Shown here piece by piece: positions 23,444-30,192 of a DNA stretch of 64,000 nt. The position numbers and the translations under genes are program-made. The notes under the pieces are model-generated. The model did not search any database and was not told where the DNA came from. It was given only the letters and a program-made list of their open reading frames with translations. The stretch is from an uncultured Alphaproteobacteria bacterium (GTDB lineage: Bacteria; Pseudomonadota; Alphaproteobacteria; Rhodospirillales; Rhodospirillaceae), in the NCBI GenBank assembly GCA_900079695.1, contig LT599022.1, forward strand, positions 2,734,001 through 2,798,000. The letters run 5' to 3'. The first letter of the stretch is position 1. Each line of letters opens with the position of its first letter.

Positions 23444-24740
23444 TCCGCCGCGCCGAGACCTGAAGCCCGACCGCCAGCACCGCGGTGAGCGCCCAGGCGG
23501 CGCCGCACAGCGCGGCGACGCGGGGCCAGCCGCCGGTGCTCCACATCCAGCCGCCGGTGGAGCCGAGGACGCTCGACCCGACGTAGTAGGCGAGGAGGTA
23601 GAGCGACGAGGCGTGCCCCTTCGCCCCCTGCGCGGTCTGGCCGATCCAGCTCGACGCGGTGGAGTGGGCGGCGAAGAAGCCGACGGTGAGGGTGGCGATG
23701 CCGGCGACGATCGCCGTCAGCGACGCGGTGAGGGTGAGCGCCAGCCCGGCGAGCGCCACCACCATGCCGCCGGTGAGCACCGGGCCGCGCCCGACGCGAT
23801 CCGACAGCCAGCCCGCCGCCGACGAGGAGACGATGCCGAACATGTAGCAGGTGAAGATCAGCGCGATCTCGCCGTGGGAGAGCGAGAACGGCGCCGCCAG
23901 AAGGCGGAAGCCGACGTAGTTGTAGACGGTGACGAACGCGCCCATGGTGAGGAAACCGACCGCGAACAGCGCCGCGAGGCGCGGGTTGGCGAGGTGGCGC
24001 TTCCACTTGCCGAGGTGGTCGGCGAGGCTGAAGCGGCGCTTGCGGGCGAAGTTGCGCGACTCCGGCAGCAGCAGCGCGAAGCACAGCACCGAGACGATGC
24101 CGGTCGCGCCGATGAAGGCGACCGCCGTCGGCCAGGAGAAATGTTCGGCGACGTAGCCGGTGATCACCCGGCCCGCCATGCCGCCGAAGGCGTTGCCGGA
24201 GATGTAGACGCCCATCGCGAGGCCGAGCCCCTTGGGTTCGATCTCCTCGGCGAGGTAGGCCATCGCCACCGCGGGGACGCCCCCGAGGGCGACGCCGATC
24301 GCGGCGCGGGTGATCAGCAGCAGGGTCCAGTCGGGGAGGAACGCGGAAACCGCGGTGAGCACCGATGCGGTGCCCATCGAGGCGAACATCAGCCACTTGC
24401 GCCCGAGGTTCTCCGACAGCGCGCCGAAGCAGAGGATCGACACCGCGAGGCAGGCGGTGGTGACCGAGAGGCTGAGCGAGCTTTGCGCCGGGGAGACGCC
24501 GAACGCTTCGGCGAGGATCGGCAGCAGCGGCTGCACGCAGTAGATCAGCGAGAAGGTGGCGTAGCCGACCAGGAACAGTCCGACGGTGATGCGCCAGTAG
24601 GCGCCGCTGCCGCGCCGCGTCCACTGCGGCTCCGGCCCGTCTGCGGAGGACTCCGGCGGCGGGGCGGGCGGTCGTGAGGCGGGCAGGTCGTCGGCGGGGG
24701 CGCTGGCGAGGGCGGAGTCGGCTGAGGTCACGTGAACCAT
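23436..24740 (-). CDS. MFS transporter, YnfM-like
   Basis: 434 residues from the ATG at 24740, with about 12 membrane helices after a Pro/Ala-rich cytoplasmic N-terminus of about 45 residues. The MFS loop motif is GALSENLGRKW, and the repeat in the second half is GWLSDRVGRGPVLTGG. The sequence GYATFSLIYCVQPLLPILAE near helix 1 is typical of the YnfM/arabinose-efflux-like group. Substrate unknown. A longer frame to 24827 exists but its N-terminus looks like noise. Confidence 0.88.
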   Translation of the reverse strand: MVHVTSADSALASAPADDLPASRPPAPPPESSADGPEPQWTRRGSGAYWRITVGLFLVGYATFSLIYCVQPLLPILAEAFGVSPAQSSLSLSVTTACLAVSILCFGALSENLGRKWLMFASMGTASVLTAVSAFLPDWTLLLITRAAIGVALGGVPAVAMAYLAEEIEPKGLGLAMGVYISGNAFGGMAGRVITGYVAEHFSWPTAVAFIGATGIVSVLCFALLLPESRNFARKRRFSLADHLGKWKRHLANPRLAALFAVGFLTMGAFVTVYNYVGFRLLAAPFSLSHGEIALIFTCYMFGIVSSSAAGWLSDRVGRGPVLTGGMVVALAGLALTLTASLTAIVAGIATLTVGFFAAHSTASSWIGQTAQGAKGHASSLYLLAYYVGSSVLGSTGGWMWSTGGWPRVAALCGAAWALTAVLAVGLQVSARRIR

Positions 24741-24874
24741 CGGGCACCTGTGGGCGCGGAGAATCCGGCCGGTGTGGGGCTGGGGCGTCGCGCAAATCGG
24801 ATTACATACAAGGCCGCTTCCGGACACGGGCGGGGCCGCCCGCGCGGAGCCACCGCAGACAATAAGGCATGCTT

Positions 24875-26308
24875 ATGATTTCGACCATCACCGATCCTGC
24901 ATACCGGCCATCGCGCCGCGCCTGCGATCTCGGACCGGCGTTCTACGACGTCGTCGAACCCGCGCGCTTTCCCGCCCATGTGCTGCGCTACCGCAACCGG
25001 GCGTGGGCGCGGCGGGTCGGTCTCGACGGCCTGTCCGACGACGACTGGATCGCCGCGATGGCGCGCTTCGAACCGCTGCCCGACAACATCCCGGAGGCTC
25101 TGGCGTTCCGCTATCACGGCCACCAGTTCCGCAGCTATAACGACGAACTCGGCGACGGCCGCGGGTTTCTCTACGCGCAGCTGGTCGACGACCGCGGCCG
25201 CCTGCTCGATCTCGGCACCAAGGGCAGCGGGCAGACCCCGTACTCGCGCTTCGGCGACGGCCGTCTGACGCTGAAGGGCGGGGTTCGGGAGGTGCTGGCG
25301 ACGGCGATGCTCGAAGCCCTCGGCGTCGACACCTCGAAGTCGTTCAGCCTGATCGAGACCGGCGAGGCGCTGGAGCGCAACGACGAGCCCTCGCCGACCC
25401 GGTCGTCGGTGCTGGTGCGGCTCAGCCACTCCCACATCCGCATCGGCACCTTCCAGCGCCTGCGCACCTTGGGCGAGGTGGACGATCTCGCCCGGCTGGT
25501 GGACTACGTGGTCGAGACCTATTACCCGGAGCTTCTGCCCGAGACCGGCGCGGCGCGCGCCCTCGGGCTGTTCCGCGCGGTGCGGCGCCGGGTCGCGCGG
25601 GTGGGGGCGCAGTGGATGACCGCGGGCTTCGCCCACGGCGTGCTCAACACCGACAACATCAACGTCACCGGCGAGAGCTTCGATTACGGGCCGTGGCGAT
25701 TCGTGCCGACCCTCGACCCCGGCTTCACCGCCGCCTACTTCGACCGCACCGGCCTCTATGCCTTCGGCGCGCAGCCCGAGGCGCTCGCCTGGAATCTCGG
25801 ACGCTTCGCCGAGTGCCTGCTGCCGTTCGCGCCGCGGGAGGAACTGCAGGCGGCGCTCGATGCCTTCGCCGACGATTTCGGCGACGCCTTCCAGGAAGAG
25901 GTGCTGCGCAGGCTCGGCCTCGCCGAGTCGGACGACGCCGCGGCGCGTGCCCGCCTGTCCGAGGCGTGGTGGCGTTTTCTCTACGAGTCGCAGGTGCCGT
26001 TCGCGCAACCCTGGCACGATTGGTTCGGCGGACTCGCGAGCGCCGCCCGCGCCGCGCGCAGTCCCGTCGCCGAGGTCTACGAACACGCGACCTTCGCTCC
26101 GGTACGCGACGCCTTGGCGGCGTTTTCCGCAAAAGATGCCAATGCTTTGGGACATTCCTACTTCTCTCGCGCGACGCCTTGTACGATGATGATCGACGGG
26201 GTGGAAAGGATCTGGGATGGGATCGCCGAACACGACGACTGGTCCGCGTTCGCGGCCGGTCTCGCGGCGATCGAGGACATGGCCGAGGCCTTGGGCACCG
26301 GCCGTTGA
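24875..26308 (+). CDS. selO: SelO (YdiU)-family protein adenylyltransferase
   Basis: 477 residues from the ATG at 24875, which is correctly spaced from AAGG at 24864; the ATG at 24869 is also in frame. Pseudokinase-fold enzyme that transfers AMP to Ser/Thr/Tyr of proteins and is linked to redox stress. Motifs: RYHGHQFRSYNDELGDGR, LGTKGSGQTPYSR, HGVLNTDNINVTGESFDYGP (metal-binding Asn/Asp) and LAWNLGRFAECLLP. The C-terminus ends EALGTGR and lacks the Cys or selenocysteine that many members carry near the end, so this looks like a divergent branch. Confidence 0.9.
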   Translation: MISTITDPAYRPSRRACDLGPAFYDVVEPARFPAHVLRYRNRAWARRVGLDGLSDDDWIAAMARFEPLPDNIPEALAFRYHGHQFRSYNDELGDGRGFLYAQLVDDRGRLLDLGTKGSGQTPYSRFGDGRLTLKGGVREVLATAMLEALGVDTSKSFSLIETGEALERNDEPSPTRSSVLVRLSHSHIRIGTFQRLRTLGEVDDLARLVDYVVETYYPELLPETGAARALGLFRAVRRRVARVGAQWMTAGFAHGVLNTDNINVTGESFDYGPWRFVPTLDPGFTAAYFDRTGLYAFGAQPEALAWNLGRFAECLLPFAPREELQAALDAFADDFGDAFQEEVLRRLGLAESDDAAARARLSEAWWRFLYESQVPFAQPWHDWFGGLASAARAARSPVAEVYEHATFAPVRDALAAFSAKDANALGHSYFSRATPCTMMIDGVERIWDGIAEHDDWSAFAAGLAAIEDMAEALGTGR

Positions 26309-26326
26309 CAACGGACATGCCGCCCC

Positions 26327-27241
26327 ATGGAACTCCGACATCTGCGCTATTTCCTGGCCGTCGCCGAGGAACGCAATTTCACCCGCGCCGCCGAGAAGCT
26401 CGGCATCAGTCAGCCGCCGCTGTCCCAGCAGATCCAGGCGCTCGAGGCTGAGATCGGGGTGCGGCTGTTCCACCGCGTGCGCCAGGGGGTGGAACTGACC
26501 GAGGCGGGCGAGGCGTTTCTCGCCAAGACCTCGCTGTTTCCCGATCAGGTCGAGGACGCCAAGCGCGCCGCCCAGCGTGCCGCGCGCGGCGAGGTCGGGC
26601 GGCTGCGCATCAGCTTCACCGCCTCGGCGATCTTCAATCTTCTGGTGCCGCGGTTGATCCGCGGCTATCGCCACCGCTTTCCCGAGATCCGGTTGTTTCT
26701 CGAAGAGGATGCTACGGCGCGGCAGATCGACTTGCTGCGGAAGGGCGAGATCGACGTGGCGTTCCTCCGCCCCGGGCCGCAGGCGCCCGAAGGGTTGAAG
26801 CTGGTGCGCTTCGAGGACGAGCCGATGCTGCTGGTGGTGCCATCGGTGCACCGGCTCGCCGGGCGCGCCGCGGCGTCGCTGGACGAGGTGCGCGACGAGC
26901 CGTTCGTGGTGTTGCCGCGCGGCGCGGAATCCTGTCTGTACGCCGAGGTGACGCGATGCTGCCTGGAGTGCGGCTTTCTGCCGAAGCCGACGCAGGAGGG
27001 GCCGCATATGACCTCGGTGATTCATCTGGTGGCGGCGGGCATGGGCGTCTCGGTGGTGCCGCAGTCGGTGGCGGCCGCGGTCACGATCGAGGGCGTCGCC
27101 TACGTCCCGATTTCCGGCGCCGTGCCGAAGGCGCCGATGGCGCTTGCCAGTCGCCGCGACAACCGCCTCGCGGCGGTGCGCAACTTCGTCGTGATGGCGA
27201 TGAAGGAGCTGCGCGGCGCCGTGCCGGTTCCGGCGTTCTGA
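26327..27241 (+). CDS. LysR-family transcriptional regulator (copy 1 of 3)
   Basis: 304 residues, winged helix at 1-60 (MELRHLRYFLAVAEERNFTR, GISQPPLSQQIQALE) and a periplasmic-binding-like effector domain. The N-terminus matches the BenM/CatR-like group. It starts 18 bases after selO. Effector and targets unknown. It differs from the next two copies in the effector domain, including extra cysteines (CCLECGF), so it probably senses a different molecule. Confidence 0.92.
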   Translation: MELRHLRYFLAVAEERNFTRAAEKLGISQPPLSQQIQALEAEIGVRLFHRVRQGVELTEAGEAFLAKTSLFPDQVEDAKRAAQRAARGEVGRLRISFTASAIFNLLVPRLIRGYRHRFPEIRLFLEEDATARQIDLLRKGEIDVAFLRPGPQAPEGLKLVRFEDEPMLLVVPSVHRLAGRAAASLDEVRDEPFVVLPRGAESCLYAEVTRCCLECGFLPKPTQEGPHMTSVIHLVAAGMGVSVVPQSVAAAVTIEGVAYVPISGAVPKAPMALASRRDNRLAAVRNFVVMAMKELRGAVPVPAF

Positions 27242-27243
27242 GC

Positions 27244-27462
27244 TCAATCGAAGGTCGATCCGGCGCGGCGGCGGGTGGCCGAGACGAGATAGCTCTCGGG
27301 TTCCGCCTCCACCGGGTCGTGCGGCGGCGGCAGGGTGCGGGGCACATCCACCCATGCGGCGAGGGCGGTCAATGCGGCGGTGCGCAGGCGCGAACCCGCG
27401 GCGGCGGCGTGCGGGCGCGGATCCGGGAGCGGAATCGGGAGCGGAATGGCAACGGCGGTCAT
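27244..27462 (-). CDS. 72-residue hypothetical protein
   Basis: Begins MTAVAIPLPIPLPDPRPH and ends ATRRRAGSTFD; a Pro/Ala-rich N-terminus, a short Ala/Leu helix (about 25-37), then an acidic linker. A perfect AAGGAG seven bases before the ATG at 27462 is the main evidence that it is real. No family recognised. It lies between LysR copies 1 and 2 on the opposite strand, with its stop two bases from that of LysR copy 1, and could be a target of the divergent LysR copy 2. Confidence 0.55.
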   Translation of the reverse strand: MTAVAIPLPIPLPDPRPHAAAAGSRLRTAALTALAAWVDVPRTLPPPHDPVEAEPESYLVSATRRRAGSTFD

Positions 27463-27707
27463 GGTCTGTCTCCTTGGGGGTCGGAGAGTCGCCTCCGGTG
27501 GGGGAGGCTTGGCCGTGCGCGAAAATTTTCGTGGCGGCTTGTTAAAATTTGAGCCGCGCGGCGGCGGGAGTCCAATACGCGCGCCGGAGGTTTCCGATAG
27601 CTTCGGCAAATGCCGGATCGTGGCGTTCCGCCGCCCGGGCGTGTAGGATGCGGGTCGCGCCTGGGGAAGGCGCGCGCCGGGGGGCGACACCAACGGACCG
27701 GAACGTC

Positions 27708-28607
27708 ATGGAACTGCGACATCTGCGCTATTTCCTCGCGGTCGCCGAGGAGCGGAACTTCACCCGCGCCGCCGCCCGCGTCGGCATCGGACAGCCGCCG
27801 CTGTCCCAGCAGATCCGCGATCTCGAAACCGAGGTCGGCGCGCCGCTGTTCCACCGCGTGCCGCACGGCGCGGAACTGACCGAAGCGGGCAAGGCGTTTC
27901 TCGAAGTCGCCACCGGCATCCTCGTTCAGGCCGATCAGGCGAAGACCGCCGCGCTGCGGGCCGCCCGCGGCGAGACCGGCCGTCTGCGCGTCGGCTTTAC
28001 CGGTTCGGCGGCGTTCAATCCGGTGGTGCCGGGGCGCATCCGCGCCTATCGCCGCGCCTGTCCCGGCGTCGACCTGAGCCTGTCCGAACGCAACACCGTG
28101 CAGTTGATCGAGGCGTTGCATAAAGGCGACATCGACATCGGGTTCATCCGCCCGGGCACCGAAAATCCCGACGGCCTGCGCCTCCACCGTTTCGCCGACG
28201 AGCCGATGGTGATCGCGGTGCCCGCCGCGCATCCGATCGCGAAGCTGGCGGAAGCGCCGCTGTCGCGGCTCGCGAAGGAGCCGTTCGTGCTCTATCCCCG
28301 CGCCGTCTGCCTCGGGCTGTACGAGGAGGTGCTGCACCACTGCCATCGCGAGGGGTTTTCGCCCGACCTGGTTCAGGAGGCGCCGCAGATGGCCTCGGTG
28401 GTCAATCTCGTCGCCGCCGAGATGGGGGTGTCGATCGTGCCGCGCTCGATGGCGCAGGTGCGGGTGATGGGGGTGGCCTACGTGCCGTTCGCGGGCGAGG
28501 GGCCGGTGGCCCGGCTCGCCTGCGCGATGCGCCGGACCGAAACCGCGCCGGCGGCGCGCAACTTTCTCGCCATGGCGGCCGATCTCGACCGCCCGCAGGT
28601 GGGGTGA
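27708..28607 (+). CDS. LysR-family transcriptional regulator (copy 2 of 3)
   Basis: 299 residues. Nearly the same N-terminus as its two neighbours (MELRHLRYFLAVAEERNFTR, GIGQPPLSQQIRDLE) and a very similar C-terminus to copy 3 (EMGVSIVPRSMAQVRV). Start taken at 27708, where this conserved N-terminus begins; the frame is open further back to 27549 but without conserved sequence. Only three bases separate it from copy 3, so the two form an operon. Confidence 0.92.
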   Translation: MELRHLRYFLAVAEERNFTRAAARVGIGQPPLSQQIRDLETEVGAPLFHRVPHGAELTEAGKAFLEVATGILVQADQAKTAALRAARGETGRLRVGFTGSAAFNPVVPGRIRAYRRACPGVDLSLSERNTVQLIEALHKGDIDIGFIRPGTENPDGLRLHRFADEPMVIAVPAAHPIAKLAEAPLSRLAKEPFVLYPRAVCLGLYEEVLHHCHREGFSPDLVQEAPQMASVVNLVAAEMGVSIVPRSMAQVRVMGVAYVPFAGEGPVARLACAMRRTETAPAARNFLAMAADLDRPQVG

Positions 28608-28610
28608 ACC

Positions 28611-29504
28611 ATGGAACTGCGGCATCTCCGCTATTTCCTCGCGGTCGCCGAGGAGCACAACTTCACCCGCGCGGCCGAGCGTCTCGGCATCGGTCAGCCG
28701 CCGCTCTCGCAGCAGATCCGGTCGCTCGAGAACGAGGTCGGGACGATGCTGTTCCACCGCCTGCCGCACGGCGCGGAGCTTACCGAGTCGGGCAAGGCGT
28801 TCCTCGATCCGGCCCGCGCCGCGATCGCCGCCGCCGAGCGCGCCCGGCTCTCGGCCCAGCGCGCCGCGCGCGGCGAGATCGGCACGTTGCGCGTCGGCTT
28901 CACCGGTTCGGGCGCGTTCACGCCGCTGGTGCCGTCGCTGATCCGCGCCTTCCGCCGCGCCTATCCCGACGTCGAGGTCGAACTCGTCGAGCTGAACTCG
29001 GAAAAGCTGATGACCCGGCTCGCGCGCGAGGAGGTGGACATCGCCTTCCTGCGTCCGGCGCTCGCCGACCCCGAGGGTCTGCGCCTGCTGCGTTTCCCCG
29101 ACGAACCGATGGTGGCGGCGCTGCCCGCTCTGCATCCGCTCGCCGATCACGATCGCGTCGCTCTCGCCGATCTTGCCGAGCAGCCGTTCGTGTTCTATCC
29201 GCGCACCATCGGCCTCGGTCTCTACGACGAGGTCTACCGCGCCTGTCAGCGCGTCGGTTTCTCGCCGCGGCTGGTGCAGGAGGCGCCGCAGATCGCCTCG
29301 GTGGTCAATCTCGTCGCTGCCGAGATGGGGGTGTCGATCGTGCCGCGCTCGATGAGCCAGGTGCGGGTGCCCGGGGTGGTGTTCCGCGATTTCGCGGGCG
29401 ACGCGCCGGTGGCGCGGCACGCCTGCGCGATGCGCCGCGCCGAAACCGCCCCGGCGGCGCGGAACTTCTGGGCGATGGTGGCGGCGGCCCGGCCCGGCCC
29501 ATGA
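28611..29504 (+). CDS. LysR-family transcriptional regulator (copy 3 of 3)
   Basis: 297 residues; winged helix MELRHLRYFLAVAEEHNFTR, effector domain with EMGVSIVPRSMSQVRVPG and the same CAMRRAETAPAARNF ending as copy 2, showing recent local duplication. Followed by a GC-rich hairpin at 29510. No obvious target operon lies next to it; the downstream 0.7 kb carries iterated repeats and two mini-ORFs that might be regulated by it. Confidence 0.92.
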   Translation: MELRHLRYFLAVAEEHNFTRAAERLGIGQPPLSQQIRSLENEVGTMLFHRLPHGAELTESGKAFLDPARAAIAAAERARLSAQRAARGEIGTLRVGFTGSGAFTPLVPSLIRAFRRAYPDVEVELVELNSEKLMTRLAREEVDIAFLRPALADPEGLRLLRFPDEPMVAALPALHPLADHDRVALADLAEQPFVFYPRTIGLGLYDEVYRACQRVGFSPRLVQEAPQIASVVNLVAAEMGVSIVPRSMSQVRVPGVVFRDFAGDAPVARHACAMRRAETAPAARNFWAMVAAARPGP

Positions 29505-29509
29505 AAAAA

Positions 29510-29534
29510 CCGCCGCGCTGGGGGGGCGCGGCGG
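29510..29534 (+). terminator. Hairpin after LysR copy 3
   Basis: 9-bp perfect stem CCGCCGCGC / GCGCGGCGG with a G-rich loop, starting six bases after the stop codon. No T run follows, so it is a hairpin of uncertain strength. Confidence 0.5.
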
Positions 29535-29648
29535 TACGCAAGTTGTGCCGAAGCGTTGGGGGACACTCCGGTACGCAAGTTGGAGTTGGCCGTAGTTGTC
29601 CTCGTGACGGTACGGAAATCGTGCGGATGCGTCCTGGCACGCAGCTCG
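29534..29648 (+). repeat. Four iterated 12-base repeats
   Basis: GTACGCAAGTTG occurs exactly at 29534 and 29571, then as GTACGGAAATCG at 29610 and GCACGCAGCTCG at 29637 (steps 37, 39 and 27 bases). They lie in an otherwise gene-free stretch. They may be binding sites or the remains of a tandem duplication. Confidence 0.5.
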
Positions 29649-29733
29649 CGGAAATCTCCAGACCGAGTGGAGTCACCGCACCCGATATCGCGTGTTACAG
29701 GCCCGAAGTCCAATATGCTGAAACCGGTTTGTC

Positions 29734-29750
29734 CATATGCGCTGCATATG
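29734..29750. promoter_or_regulatory. Inverted repeat, possible operator
   Basis: CATATGC gct GCATATG is a perfect 7-bp inverted repeat with a 3-base centre in the gene-poor stretch downstream of the LysR genes. It is AT-rich compared with its surroundings, which makes chance less likely, but no bound factor can be named. Confidence 0.35.
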
Positions 29751-29760
29751 ACGAAGCGCG

Positions 29761-29791
29761 AAAGAAAGCCGCGCGGGTCAATCGCGCGGCT
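29761..29791 (-). terminator. Minus-strand terminator of the mini-ORF unit
   Basis: On the minus strand AGCCGCGCG / CGCGCGGCT (9-bp stem, 7-base loop) is followed by TTCTTTC. The second mini-ORF stop lies in the loop. Confidence 0.65.
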
Positions 29792-29882
29792 GGGGGGTCG
29801 GCGTCCGCCGGATCGTGGGGTGGAAGCGCCCGGTGGGTTGGATCGGAGCCGGGCGCTGTTCGGTGCAGGGGTCGTGGTACAT
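29778..29882 (-). CDS. 34-residue mini-ORF, translationally coupled
   Basis: Begins MYHDPCTEQRPAPIQPTG; Pro/Arg/Thr-rich with a single Cys and no membrane helix. Its ATG shares one base with the TGA of the preceding mini-ORF (TGATG), suggesting coupled translation, and it ends inside a terminator hairpin. No homologue recognised. Confidence 0.4.
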   Translation of the reverse strand: MYHDPCTEQRPAPIQPTGRFHPTIRRTPTPQPRD

Positions 29883-29974
29883 CAGTCGAGAGTTTCCTTG
29901 GCGCGGTGAAGAATGGCGGAGCCGAGGAAGCCCATCGGATCGAGGACCGGGGTCTGGGTCTGGGTGGTGCTCAT
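29882..29974 (-). CDS. 30-residue mini-ORF with strong ribosome binding site
   Basis: Begins MSTTQTQTPVLDPMGFLG and ends HRAKETLD. AAGGAG lies eight bases before the ATG. The peptide has a Thr/Gln start followed by a short amphipathic stretch (FLGSAILHRAKETL). It is the first gene of a unit that has a structured leader (30005-30066) and its own terminator (29761). No family recognised; leader, toxin or signal peptides are all possible. Confidence 0.5.
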   Translation of the reverse strand: MSTTQTQTPVLDPMGFLGSAILHRAKETLD

Positions 29975-30004
29975 CGTCGTACTCCTTGCTCTGGTCGAAG
30001 ATCG

Positions 30005-30066
30005 GGTCGTTCGGGGCCGGGTGGGGGAGAGTGCGCCTGGGGGATATGGCGCTGCCCCGAACGACC
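30005..30066 (-). promoter_or_regulatory. Structured RNA leader (13-bp stem with inner hairpin)
   Basis: GGTCGTTCGGGGC (30005-30017) pairs perfectly with GCCCCGAACGACC (30054-30066). Inside, GCGCC (30033) pairs with GGCGC (30048). The structure lies between a candidate minus-strand promoter (TTGGAT about 30100, CATATT about 30076) and the mini-ORF ribosome binding site, so it would form the 5' leader of that transcript. Confidence 0.5.
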
Positions 30067-30152
30067 TGTTTCAAATATGGCGGGATACATCCGAATAATC
30101 CAATATATCGAGCCGTCGTTCTCGATAGCTTGCATGTATGGCGGATGACGCG

Positions 30153-30176
30153 AAAAGGGCGCGCGGCGTGCGCGCC
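30153..30176 (-). terminator. Minus-strand terminator of the chemoreceptor gene
   Basis: On the minus strand GGCGCGC / GCGCGCC (7-bp stem, 5-base loop) is followed by C and TTTT, 17 bases past the chemoreceptor stop. Confidence 0.7.
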
Positions 30177-30192
30177 GGTCCGGCGGGTGGGG

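Noticed and set aside
29534-29648. CRISPR array
   Set aside because: Repeats are only 12 bases, two of four are decayed, and spacing is uneven; no cas genes are in the window.
29556-29909. 117-residue plus-strand frame across the gene-poor stretch
   Set aside because: It spans the iterated repeats and the minus-strand mini-ORF unit, has no ribosome binding site and shows no protein-like pattern.
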